This document shows, in pieces, positions 33,059 through 39,984 of a DNA stretch of 59,571 nt. This DNA comes from JAHJTW01 sp964545545 (lineage in GTDB: Bacteria > Krumholzibacteriota > Krumholzibacteriia > LZORAL124-64-63). The stretch covers positions 1 to 59,571 of the forward strand of contig CAZJGK010000008.1 of the NCBI GenBank assembly GCA_964545545.1, read 5' to 3'. The notes under the pieces are model-generated. The model was given only the letters and a program-made list of their open reading frames with translations. It did not search any database and had not been told where the DNA came from. How positions within the stretch are numbered: position 1 is the stretch's first letter; every line of letters begins with the position of its first letter. Made by a program: the position numbers and the translations under genes.

Positions 33059-35167
33059 TCACCGCACCAGAGTGATTTTGCCCTGCAGCCGCCAGGTGCC
33101 GCTGTGCCCGGCTTTGTCCCGTCCCTGGCTCGTGATCCGGTACAGGTAGGCGCCCGAGGGGCGGGGCGCGCCCTTGGCGTCAAGGCCATCCCACAGGAAT
33201 TCCCTCGGCCCGGGGCCGGATTCAGCCAGTTGCCTGGAAATGACCCTGTGCCCGAGCACATCGAAAATCTCGATCCGGTCCTCGGTCGTGGCGGCGGACT
33301 TCCAGCGAATAAGGCAGCGGGGATTGAAGGGGTTGGGATAGGCGGTCAGCAGCTGGACCGGCTGCTGGGCAGGGAGCCCTACCGGGGCCAGGGGATTGTC
33401 ATCCATCTTGTGCAACAGCCATCGGCGGGGATCCAGGACGACCTGGGTCACCTCGCCCGCCACCGGAATGGTGTAAAGCTGGTCGAGTTGGTCGTTGAGG
33501 ATCGTGACCGTGGTGTCCAGACCGGTTCCCTTGAGTTCCAGGTCGATCTGGACCTTGAAGGGCTGGCTGCCATAGACCGGGTCCGGGATCTGAACCTGCT
33601 TCAGTTGGACCGCCAGCCGGTTATCCCCGTCGTTGTTCCAGCCTAGCCGGAACACCGGAATTGTCTCCCGGTAGAGCCACTGGTCGAAGAACCAGTCGAG
33701 ATCCTGGCCCGAAACTTCCTCGCAGTGGGCCTGGAAATCCGCGGATGTGGCGTTGTGGTAACGCAGGTTTGGATCATCCAGATAGGCGTGCAGGGCGGCG
33801 AAGAAATCGTCGTCGCCCAACTGACGCCGCAACATGTGCAGGACCCAGGCGCCTTTGTTGTAGGCAATAGGATTGAAATAGTACCACGGGTCCGAAACGG
33901 CGGGATTTTTTACGAGAGTATCCCAGCCGTAGCCGAACCCCCAATTAATGGATCCCATGAAGCTGTAAAGTCCCTGGGAGCCCCATTTGTGTTCGGCCCA
34001 CAGGGCTTCGGTGTAGGTGGCGAAGCCTTCGTTGAGCCAGATCTGGGTCCAGTCCGTGGGGGTGATCAGATTGCCGAACCACATGTGGGAAAGCTCGTGG
34101 ATCACGATGGTTTCGAACTGTCCGGTTCCGGTGACCAGGACATCGCCCCAGGTGACCGCCGTGGGATGCTCCATGGCCTGATCCCACTTGCATTCAACCA
34201 GGCCGAATTTCTGGTCGGGGAAGGGATAGGGGCCAAAATTGTCGCCGCAGAATTCCAGCATCTCCGGCAGAACCGCCAAGTCGGACTCGGCGTTGGCAGC
34301 ATCCTCGGGAAACATGAAATGTTGCAAGGGGATGGATCCGGCGCTGCCGTCATAGCGGCTGGTCAACATTGTGTACTTGGAAATGGCGAGGCTGAACAGA
34401 TAGGTGGAAATGGGCTCCTGTTCGCACCAGTAATAGATCCCCTTGCGGATACTGTTGAGATTGCCGATGGAAACGGCCGTCAAATCCAGCGGTACCCGGA
34501 TACTCGAGACAAACGAGGCCTTGTCGCTGGGGTCATCCTTACAGGGCCACCAGGAGCGGGCGCTCCAGGGTTCACTCACGGTGGCCACCACCGGATTGCC
34601 TCCGTCGGTTGTGTCGACGCGAAAGCCGAACAATCCTTCCGGCTCGGGCCGGCCCCTGAAGCCGATTTCAATGACCCCGGCATCTCCTGGCTGCAGGGGC
34701 ATGGGCAAGGTGGTGACGATCAGGTCGTTCTGGTGGGAAAATTCGAGATCGGCATAATAGGGATAGGAAATGATCGAACTGAGACATTCCATCCGGTCAC
34801 GGAAATCCAGAATGAGCTCGGTGACGGGCTGGTCCTTGGCCTTGAAAAAAATGGTGACGACCCCGTTGATCGAGTTGTCGTCCGGGGTCACTTCCAGATT
34901 CAGGTCGTAGTGATAAACATCAAAGAATTTCTGCCGGGCGTCGGGCACCGGCATGCCTTCGCTGGTCAGGGGAATGCTGGTCGTGGAGGCCACGTTTCCA
35001 CCCTCGATAAGGCAGGAATGGGGCCACTCGGCAGGCATGGTCTGGAGCCCGAGATGTCCGTCCGCCAAGGCGCAGGTTGCCATGGCCATGATCATGGTCA
35101 CCAGCAACACAATTGCGGTGTGACATGGGGAACAGGATCGTGTTCGTGCCGTCAACGGAAGCCTCAT
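33059..35167 (-). CDS. Secreted M1-family aminopeptidase with FlgD-like C-terminus
   Basis: A 702-residue zinc metallopeptidase of the aminopeptidase N family. I chose the ATG at 35167 (MRLPLTARTR) because the signal peptide (AIVLLVTMIMAMATCALA) follows. The frame from 35236 adds nothing recognisable. The zinc site is HELSH at 357-361 with Glu380 in WLNEGFATY, and the substrate-binding motif appears as QAMEHPTAVTWGD in place of GAMEN. After the catalytic domains, the protein ends in a FlgD-like domain (NPFNPRCLIRW to KITLVR), unlike typical M1 enzymes, so it is probably surface-attached or secreted. The ribosome-binding site is weak. It is convergent with the GH32-like gene. Confidence 0.93.
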   Translation of the reverse strand: MRLPLTARTRSCSPCHTAIVLLVTMIMAMATCALADGHLGLQTMPAEWPHSCLIEGGNVASTTSIPLTSEGMPVPDARQKFFDVYHYDLNLEVTPDDNSINGVVTIFFKAKDQPVTELILDFRDRMECLSSIISYPYYADLEFSHQNDLIVTTLPMPLQPGDAGVIEIGFRGRPEPEGLFGFRVDTTDGGNPVVATVSEPWSARSWWPCKDDPSDKASFVSSIRVPLDLTAVSIGNLNSIRKGIYYWCEQEPISTYLFSLAISKYTMLTSRYDGSAGSIPLQHFMFPEDAANAESDLAVLPEMLEFCGDNFGPYPFPDQKFGLVECKWDQAMEHPTAVTWGDVLVTGTGQFETIVIHELSHMWFGNLITPTDWTQIWLNEGFATYTEALWAEHKWGSQGLYSFMGSINWGFGYGWDTLVKNPAVSDPWYYFNPIAYNKGAWVLHMLRRQLGDDDFFAALHAYLDDPNLRYHNATSADFQAHCEEVSGQDLDWFFDQWLYRETIPVFRLGWNNDGDNRLAVQLKQVQIPDPVYGSQPFKVQIDLELKGTGLDTTVTILNDQLDQLYTIPVAGEVTQVVLDPRRWLLHKMDDNPLAPVGLPAQQPVQLLTAYPNPFNPRCLIRWKSAATTEDRIEIFDVLGHRVISRQLAESGPGPREFLWDGLDAKGAPRPSGAYLYRITSQGRDKAGHSGTWRLQGKITLVR

Positions 35168-35342
35168 CAAGACCCGGGTCTCTAGTTTATGTAATGGCAA
35201 TGGGTGGCATCCCCTACAAGCGTACGATAATATCAAATATCAGAGAGGATTTGCACGGTTTTTCCCGCCATTTTCCTCCAGGACGATGGTCGGAGCGACT
35301 AATTCCTTCAAGGACAGTTAATTATGGCTCTCAGGGACGAGT

Positions 35343-35399
35343 GTGAAAAAGATCGAGGACAAGCGGCAATACGCCCTGGGGATGGCCAGCCTGATCTAG
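35343..35399 (+). other. Short open frame, possible gene remnant
   Basis: GTG at 35343 after AGGGA opens an 18-codon frame reading VKKIEDKRQYALGMASLI before TAG. It looks like the first residues of a longer protein cut by a stop, but nothing downstream continues it. I do not claim that it is expressed. Confidence 0.15.
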
Positions 35400-35469
35400 C
35401 GTGGTGCCGCCTGCACTTTGGGAGAATAATCTGTCGCAGCTTCCTGCCGTCACCCCGGAAATAGGGGCG

Positions 35470-37125
35470 TTACTTGTCAACCACGTCCCACTCGGCGAAG
35501 CCCTCGGTGCGCACATTGGCCTTGCCCTGGGTCCTGTAGGCGGTTTCGACGTTGTAGCCCCAGTTCAGCCAGCGCGAGTCGCCGCCCCCGCGGGTGGTGA
35601 TCAGGAAACGGTTCTGGATGCCCCCGAACCAGAAACAGCGGTCGCCCTGCCAGGGGCGGTCGCCGGCGTTCACATCCACGGGAATCCAGCCTATGTGGGG
35701 CAGGTAGATCTCCGCCCAACGGTGGTAGGCCGTGTCGATGGAGGCGTCCTCGCCCCGCAGGACCATGGTGCCGACGTAGCGGGCGGGAATCCCGGCGGCC
35801 CGGCACAGCGACACGATGGAAAACGTGTACTCGGAGCAGGATCCGGTGCCGCGTTCGATCACCGTGGGCGCGATGTCCCAGCCCCCGACCATCTGGTAGT
35901 TGATGCGTCCGATCAGGAAATCGTACAGCTTGCGGGCCTTGAAGTAGGGGTTGGTCTCATCGCCCACGACTTCCTTGACCTTGTTCTGGATGTAATCGCC
36001 CTGGACCCGGTATTTGTCGGCATCGGCCAGGTATTTCCCCGCGATGTCGGCGGGAATTTCCGACAGATCACCCACCAGGTGGGGATAGATCTTGGTGGAG
36101 ATGCGATAGAAGGTGCCGATCCCTTCCAGCCGGACGGACTTCTTCTGCCCCGGATCCAGACGGCCCAGTTCGTAAAGGGCCACCTTTTGTCCCCACTGGT
36201 CTGTTTCACGTTGGGCGCCGTCGGTCCAGCTGACACTGTCCAGATCCTGGTTGGGTCCATCGGTGGGGATGGCCAGGACCATGGTGCCGCCGGTGACCTC
36301 GCCGGGGCCGAGATTCTCGACCTCGCTGTACAGGGTAGCCTTGCCGCGCCGGGAATCCGAGCGGACACACTTGCCGGCCAGGGCGTACACGTCGCAGCGG
36401 TAGAGCTGGTCGGTCTGGTAGTCGGTGGCGAAAAGCGTCTGTCCGTCCAGCCACAAACCGCTGACCACCGGTCCGGGCGCCTTCAGGTAGAAGATCGTGT
36501 AGCCGGTACGGATGTCCACGAGATAGATCCGATCCTGGTCGCTGTCGGCGGCCCACAGATAGCCGTTGGGGTCGAAGGCCAGCGCCGACAGCTTGGCGGC
36601 GGGGCTGGGAATCGACGCGAGGGTTGTGCCGTCCAGCGGATCGATGAGCTGCAGCTCCTTGCTGCCGTTTGCCGCTACCCACAATTTGCCGGCGGCATCG
36701 CAGGCCAGGCCGGTGATCGGCGTCAGGGGCGATTCGATGGTCCGCAGGCATTCGCCGCTGACGGGATCCTGGAAGTAGATCCTGCCGTTGCTGCGGTCGC
36801 CGGCTACCAGGAGCTTGCCGTCCCAGGTCAGGGCCGAGGGTTCGTAGGCGGGGTATTCGATGGTCTTGCCGCGTTTGCCCTGGTTGCCGCAGAAAATCAG
36901 CAGGTCCTCGTGGCGGTCGGTAAGCACGAAATCGGAACCGATTTTCACGAGTCCCAGGGCGAAGTCGGCGGGCAGGTCGCAGACCGCGGTGAACATTCCG
37001 TCCTGGGCGACAAAATTTCCGTCGGCGGAATTCTGCGGCACAGCGCAGACCTGACCTGAAACCGTGGTCCAGCCGGCAGAGGCAAGGAGGGTTCCCGCAA
37101 TCAAAATAATGGTGAAGGATCTCAT
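35470..37125 (-). CDS. Exported transglutaminase-like protein with N-terminal NHL/SMP-type propeller
   Basis: A 551-residue exported protein. A signal peptide (FTIILIAGTLLASAGWTTVSG) leads into about 230 residues of propeller-like repeats (ALTWDGKLLVAGDRSNGRIY, GLACDAAGKLWVAANGSKEL, ALAFDPNGYLWAADSDQDRI). A linker and a transglutaminase-like (papain fold) domain follow. The triad is Cys430 (GSCSEYT), His468 (HRWAEIYL) and Asp484 (IPVDVNAGD). Such domains act as proteases, amidases or crosslinking enzymes, and which applies here is unknown. Unlike most exported proteins in the window, it has neither a FlgD-like domain nor the KSWG tail. It has a near-consensus promoter (37173-37201) with a 17-bp element just upstream shared with the 2155-2802 gene. 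Confidence 0.88.
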   Translation of the reverse strand: MRSFTIILIAGTLLASAGWTTVSGQVCAVPQNSADGNFVAQDGMFTAVCDLPADFALGLVKIGSDFVLTDRHEDLLIFCGNQGKRGKTIEYPAYEPSALTWDGKLLVAGDRSNGRIYFQDPVSGECLRTIESPLTPITGLACDAAGKLWVAANGSKELQLIDPLDGTTLASIPSPAAKLSALAFDPNGYLWAADSDQDRIYLVDIRTGYTIFYLKAPGPVVSGLWLDGQTLFATDYQTDQLYRCDVYALAGKCVRSDSRRGKATLYSEVENLGPGEVTGGTMVLAIPTDGPNQDLDSVSWTDGAQRETDQWGQKVALYELGRLDPGQKKSVRLEGIGTFYRISTKIYPHLVGDLSEIPADIAGKYLADADKYRVQGDYIQNKVKEVVGDETNPYFKARKLYDFLIGRINYQMVGGWDIAPTVIERGTGSCSEYTFSIVSLCRAAGIPARYVGTMVLRGEDASIDTAYHRWAEIYLPHIGWIPVDVNAGDRPWQGDRCFWFGGIQNRFLITTRGGGDSRWLNWGYNVETAYRTQGKANVRTEGFAEWDVVDK

Positions 37126-37172
37126 CCGGAAGGCCTCCCATCACGAGCAAAAAATTGACCGGCGACAGAAGA

Positions 37173-37201
37173 TTTATACTAGGGCGGGGGCTCCCCGTCA
37201 A
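37173..37201 (-). promoter_or_regulatory. Sigma70-type promoter of the transglutaminase-like gene
   Basis: On the minus strand, TTGACG (37201-37196), a 17-bp spacer and TATAAA (37178-37173). The leader is about 40 bases. Confidence 0.65.
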
Positions 37202-37208
37202 TTCCCTC

Positions 37209-37225
37209 GGTTGTGCCCCGGAAAT
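37209..37225 (-). promoter_or_regulatory. Copy 2 of the repeated 17-bp upstream element
   Basis: Minus-strand ATTTCCGGGGCACAACC, identical to 2891-2907 and seven bases upstream of the -35 box. It is not a sigma54 promoter, because no GC follows at the required 10-bp distance. Confidence 0.4.
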
Positions 37226-37291
37226 TGTGTCCGCCAGATGAAACCAAATACCCACAGGGCTCCATCGGCCGTAGCCGCCAGCAGAATTTCC

Positions 37292-37320
37292 TTGCAATCG
37301 ATTTTCGGGTCATTTGTTAT
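37292..37320 (+). promoter_or_regulatory. Candidate promoter of the outer-membrane barrel gene
   Basis: TTGCAA (37292-37297), a 17-bp spacer and TGTTAT (37315-37320), giving a leader of about 45 bases. Confidence 0.35.
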
Positions 37321-37372
37321 ATGAGAGTCGTCCCCCTTGAGCAATTAATCGCCTGCATACTGGAGGTCACTC

Positions 37373-38041
37373 ATGTCCTGGCGGGAAATGAAGATCCGGG
37401 GTATCGATGTTTTTGTGCTGTCGTCATTGGTGGCGGTTTTTTTGCTTCCGGCTGCAGCTCAGGCGGGGTCGGGAGTGTTGCTGGGCTGGAGCCGCACCGA
37501 CTGGGATTACGAGATTCCGAATCTCCAACAGGGCGACATCTTCGACGCGAAAAACGGTTTTCAGGTGGGGTTTTTCTTTTCCAAATCGCTGACCCCGGTG
37601 CTGGATGTTCGTGGCGAGGCGCTCTATGCCCGCAAGGGTGCCAAGCAGACCTTGACGTTCGTCAACCAATCAGGTGCTCCCCAGGGGGAATTCGACCTTT
37701 TCTACAATGCGGATTATTTCCAGGTGCCGGTCATTCTGACTTGCGCCCTGATGAACGAAGGGGGCATGAGACCCGTCCTGATGGCGGGTCCCTATGTGGG
37801 GGTCAAACTTTCGGCACAGACCAAGGGCGATCTTCCTCCCCTTGTGCTCGAAAAATCCTTTAACGGGGATTTGCAGGATTTCCATGATACGGACTTTGGT
37901 ATTGTCCTGGGCGCGGGCCTGGAATTCTCGCAGGGCGACCGGACATTTCTACTTCAGGTCAGATATGACCTTGGCCTGACGGACGCCGAACTGACGGCGC
38001 AGAACAAAGCCTGGACCCTCATGACCGGGATTGGGTTCTGA
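37373..38041 (+). CDS. Outer-membrane beta-barrel protein (PorT/OmpA-like small barrel)
   Basis: A 222-residue exported protein. A clear GGAGG lies 6 bases before the ATG at 37373. The signal peptide (VLSSLVAVFLLPAAAQA) is followed by alternating amphipathic strands of about ten residues (FQVGFFFSKSL, DVRGEALYARKG, RPVLMAGPYVGVKLS, GIVLGAGLEFSQG, FLLQVRYDLGLTDA). It ends in TLMTGIGF, with the terminal aromatic residue recognised by the BAM machinery. The size fits an eight-stranded barrel of the outer-membrane beta-barrel (porin-family) type, probably structural or a small-solute protein rather than a trimeric porin. It is convergent with the CGGC gene six bases away. The precise function is unknown. 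Confidence 0.85.
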   Translation: MSWREMKIRGIDVFVLSSLVAVFLLPAAAQAGSGVLLGWSRTDWDYEIPNLQQGDIFDAKNGFQVGFFFSKSLTPVLDVRGEALYARKGAKQTLTFVNQSGAPQGEFDLFYNADYFQVPVILTCALMNEGGMRPVLMAGPYVGVKLSAQTKGDLPPLVLEKSFNGDLQDFHDTDFGIVLGAGLEFSQGDRTFLLQVRYDLGLTDAELTAQNKAWTLMTGIGF

Positions 38042-38047
38042 TCCGGT

Positions 38048-38485
38048 TCAGTCGTAGGCCAGACGGGTCTTCGGATCCGCCATCAGTTCCCGGAGGTCGT
38101 CCTGGGCCTGCATCTGTGGCCAGGTGCCGAGGTCCTGGTGGATCAGGTTGTATTTTTCGGGTATGGGGTGGGTCCCCACGACGACTTTCAAACCGAATTG
38201 CCGCGGGATGTAATTGGTGAAATAATCCAGGTAGGGGCAGGGTGGATATCCTACCACCAACCCGGTGGCCAGGTGGATGACTTCCGCCCCGTTGTTCTTC
38301 ATTTCCTCGGGGGCGTATTCCACATTGCCCCCGGGGCAGCCGCCGCAACTGGTGAACCCGACGACCTCCACGTCTTCACCTGCATAACGGGCAAAGGCCC
38401 CTGCGTGCTCGCGTGCCGAGCGCAGGCATTTCCCCCCCGCGCAACCGCGGTACCGGTCGCAAATAATGATGCCGACCTTGGTCAT
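38048..38485 (-). CDS. CGGC-domain protein, cysteine-rich metal/redox family
   Basis: A 145-residue cytoplasmic protein of the CGGC family. I chose the ATG at 38485 (MTKVGIIICDRYRGCAGGKC) because a perfect AGGAGG lies before it. Conserved cysteines are Cys9, Cys15, Cys20 and the CGGCPGG motif, with a later PPCPY. These could bind a metal or iron-sulfur cluster. The family's biochemical role is not established. It is the second gene of a minus-strand pair after a NifX-like gene, which faces the DUF134 and DUF5320 genes across a shared promoter. The grouping suggests metal-cofactor handling or metal-responsive regulation, which is inference. Confidence 0.88.
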   Translation of the reverse strand: MTKVGIIICDRYRGCAGGKCLRSAREHAGAFARYAGEDVEVVGFTSCGGCPGGNVEYAPEEMKNNGAEVIHLATGLVVGYPPCPYLDYFTNYIPRQFGLKVVVGTHPIPEKYNLIHQDLGTWPQMQAQDDLRELMADPKTRLAYD

Positions 38486-38529
38486 GGCAAACGCCTCCTT
38501 TCGTCGAAAATTGCTTTCCCCCTGGCGGG

Positions 38530-38868
38530 TCAGTGGTCGCAGGCGTTTTTTCCCGGACCGATTTCCCCGGCCAAGTATTGGCGGGCCAGGGTCTCGGGCT
38601 CGAGTTCGGGCACCCCGACGAGGACCTTGATGCCGTGACTGGTGAAGATATCCTGGGCGCGCGATCCCATGCCGCCGGCCAGGATGACCGTAGCTCCCTG
38701 CTCGGCAACCCAAGCCGGTATCACGCCTGGTTCGTGGGGCGGCGGGATCAGGGTTTCGAGCTTCAGAACGGTTTTGGCGTCGGGATCAAGATCGAGGAAA
38801 ACGAATTGCTCGCAGTGCCCGAAATGGGCGGCGAGCTTGCCTTGGGCAATGGGAATGGCAATGCGCAT
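38530..38868 (-). CDS. NifX/NifB-type dinitrogenase Fe-Mo cofactor-like domain protein
   Basis: A 112-residue single-domain protein of the Nitro_FeMo-Co family (MRIAIPIAQGKLAAHFGHCE, VILAGGMGSRAQDIFTSHGI, VLVGVPELEPETLARQYLAG). These domains bind iron-molybdenum clusters or their precursors in NifX, NafY and NifB. Stand-alone copies such as this are common in organisms without nitrogenase, often next to DUF134 and DUF5320 genes. His16-x-x-His-Cys (HFGHCE) and a C-terminal CDH supply possible ligands. AAGGAAA precedes the ATG at 38868. It is first of a two-gene unit with the CGGC gene, 44 bases apart, and shares an interlocked promoter with DUF134. Confidence 0.9.
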   Translation of the reverse strand: MRIAIPIAQGKLAAHFGHCEQFVFLDLDPDAKTVLKLETLIPPPHEPGVIPAWVAEQGATVILAGGMGSRAQDIFTSHGIKVLVGVPELEPETLARQYLAGEIGPGKNACDH

Positions 38869-38932
38869 GGCGTTTCCTTTCGTGCGGGTTGAGGCTCCAA
38901 TGATAATTCTTCCGGGTGTGCGGGGCCAGCCC

Positions 38933-38980
38933 TTGACGCCTAATAGTTTTGAGTATATACTCATAACAGTCTGGAGTCAA
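38933..38980. promoter_or_regulatory. Interlocked divergent promoters on one symmetric dyad
   Basis: Plus strand: TTGACG (38933-38938), a 17-bp spacer and TATACT (38956-38961). Minus strand: TTGACT (38980-38975), a 17-bp spacer and TATACT (38957-38952). Both -10 boxes lie in the perfect 14-bp palindrome TGAGTATATACTCA (38950-38963), and the two -35 boxes form the outer arms of the same dyad, centred at 38956.5. The plus-strand promoter would serve DUF134/DUF5320 and the minus-strand promoter NifX/CGGC. RNA polymerase could occupy only one at a time, and a protein bound to the palindrome would block both. Confidence 0.75.
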
Positions 38981-38996
38981 GCGAGGAGAAATGACC

Positions 38997-39362
38997 ATGT
39001 CCCGACCCCCGAAAATTCGCGCGGTGCGCCACGAACCACAGACGATCTATTTCAAACCGGCCGGTGTGCCCATGCATGCCCTGGAGGAGGTTTCCCTCGG
39101 CCTGGATGAGCTGGAGGCCATCCGCCTGGCCGACCTGGAAAACCTCTCCCACGAACAAGTAGGGGAGATGATGAAGGTATCCCGGGCCACCGCCGGACGC
39201 ATTTTGGCCCAGGCCCGAGAGAAGGTTGCACGGGCCCTGGTGCACGGTATGGCGATTCGCCTGGAAGGGGGAACAGTCGAGACCGTTGCCACCCCGGGCT
39301 TTGGTTCGGGAGGTCGGGGCCGAGGCCGCGGATGCGGCCTGGGGCGTGGTCGGAACCGATGA
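38997..39362 (+). CDS. DUF134-family HTH protein with Gly/Arg-rich tail
   Basis: A 121-residue protein of the DUF134 family. The HTH resembles sigma70 region 4 (LGLDELEAIRLADLENLSHE, then QVGEMMKVSRATAGRILAQA), so it probably binds DNA. I chose the ATG at 38997 because GAGGAG sits at good spacing for it. The ATG at 38991 is too close. The last ~20 residues are Gly/Arg-rich (GRGRGCGLGRGRNR), resembling the tail of the DUF5320 protein encoded next. A symmetric palindrome overlaps its own -10 box and that of the divergent NifX-like gene. DUF134 is the obvious candidate to bind it, as an autoregulator. That is inference; the family's target is not known to me. Confidence 0.9.
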   Translation: MSRPPKIRAVRHEPQTIYFKPAGVPMHALEEVSLGLDELEAIRLADLENLSHEQVGEMMKVSRATAGRILAQAREKVARALVHGMAIRLEGGTVETVATPGFGSGGRGRGRGCGLGRGRNR

Positions 39363-39379
39363 CAAGAAAGAGGTAAATC

Positions 39380-39622
39380 ATGCCGGGAATGGACAGAAAA
39401 GGACCGTTGGGCGAAGGCCCCAAGACGGGTCGGGGTTTGGGCCGGTGCAACAACAACACCGCTCAGGATAATCAAGGGACGACCGCTGAACAGGCTCCGC
39501 GGGGTCGGGGACTTGGCCGTGGCTTGGGCCAGGGACTCGGCCGTGGCTTGGGCCGCGGACTCGGCCGTGGCTTGGGCCGCGGACCGGGACGCGGCCTGGG
39601 GCGAGGTCAAGGCCGCAGATAA
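39380..39622 (+). CDS. DUF5320 protein with tandem GLGRGLGR repeats
   Basis: An 80-residue protein starting MPGMDRKGPLGEGPKTGRGL, the signature of DUF5320 (MPGxDxxGPxGxGPxTGRxxGxC). The motif GLGRCNNN gives one Cys. Residues about 42-80 are a low-complexity tail of GLGRGLGR units encoded by a 24-bp tandem repeat. DUF5320 proteins are small, unannotated and often sit beside NifX-like and DUF134 genes. The gene lies 17 bases after DUF134, with AGG before the ATG, so the two are co-transcribed. The basic tail could bind nucleic acid, but no function is established. Confidence 0.88.
   Translation: MPGMDRKGPLGEGPKTGRGLGRCNNNTAQDNQGTTAEQAPRGRGLGRGLGQGLGRGLGRGLGRGLGRGPGRGLGRGQGRR
39509..39604 (+). 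repeat. 24-bp tandem repeat inside the DUF5320 gene
   Basis: Units at 39509-39532, 39533-39556, 39557-39580 and a degenerate fourth at 39581-39604. Units 2 and 3 are identical. Unit 1 differs from them at a few positions. Each unit encodes GLGRGLG[QR] and is prone to slippage in copy number. Confidence 0.85.
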
Positions 39623-39633
39623 TGAGCGGGTAG

Positions 39634-39656
39634 AGGGGCCCGATTCATTGGCCCCT
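39634..39656. terminator. Hairpin between DUF5320 and the zinc-ribbon gene
   Basis: Seven-base-pair stem AGGGGCC (39634-39640) with GGCCCCT (39650-39656) between convergent genes, twelve bases after the DUF5320 stop. There is no T-run, so termination is uncertain. Confidence 0.4.
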
Positions 39657-39659
39657 GGA

Positions 39660-39894
39660 TCAAGCTTTGGGCACCTCGTAGCCACGGGTGCAGATGGGGC
39701 AGATGTCCCATAGGCTGCGTCCGGTCGTGAGGATCGGGATAAAGAAAAAAGTCAGGCGATTGGACAGCTCCACCCGACGCCACCGGGTGGAGTTGTGGCA
39801 GTGGCTGCAGGTACGTTCGTCCACGAGCCCCAGATTTCTGCTGTGTTTGTTCCAGCCGATGATGAAGAAAATGAGCCCCCCCCTTTAATGACAT
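39660..39894 (-). pseudogene. Zinc-ribbon protein gene with a start broken at a G8 tract
   Basis: The minus-strand frame 39875-39660 encodes LIFFIIGWNKHSRNLGL, then CSHCHNSTRWRRVEL, LTFFFIPILTTGRS and CPICTRGYEVPKA. CxxC-x(35-40)-CxxC with these hydrophobic blocks matches small zinc-ribbon proteins that begin M-[IL]-F-F-[IV]-G. No ATG, GTG or TTG opens this frame, since TAA lies three codons upstream. An ATG at 39894 starts one frame away and reaches it across eight consecutive G (39876-39883). Removing one G would restore MSLKGG-LIFFIIGW. Possibilities are phase variation or slippage at the G tract, a non-canonical ATT or CTC start directly after a GGGGGG site, or a base-calling error. Confidence 0.6.
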
Positions 39895-39925
39895 GACACT
39901 CAATCCCGATGGACACGAAGATAGG

Positions 39926-39941
39926 ACCGATTATCATCGGT
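39926..39941. promoter_or_regulatory. Inverted repeat between zinc-ribbon and membrane-protein genes
   Basis: ACCGAT-TATC-ATCGGT, a perfect 6+4+6 dyad between divergent genes. A role as operator is possible but unsupported by other evidence. Confidence 0.25.
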
Positions 39942-39984
39942 GATCAAGGATATGATGGCGAATTGATCCAGCAAAGGGCGGACC

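Noticed and set aside
35343..35399. Eighteen-codon frame with a ribosome-binding site as a real small protein
   Set aside because: No membrane helix or known small-protein pattern. It looks like the beginning of something lost and is kept only as a low-confidence feature.
39509..39604. 24-bp repeats considered as a CRISPR array
   Set aside because: The units are directly adjacent with no spacers, stay in frame and encode GLGRGLGR. They are a coding tandem repeat.
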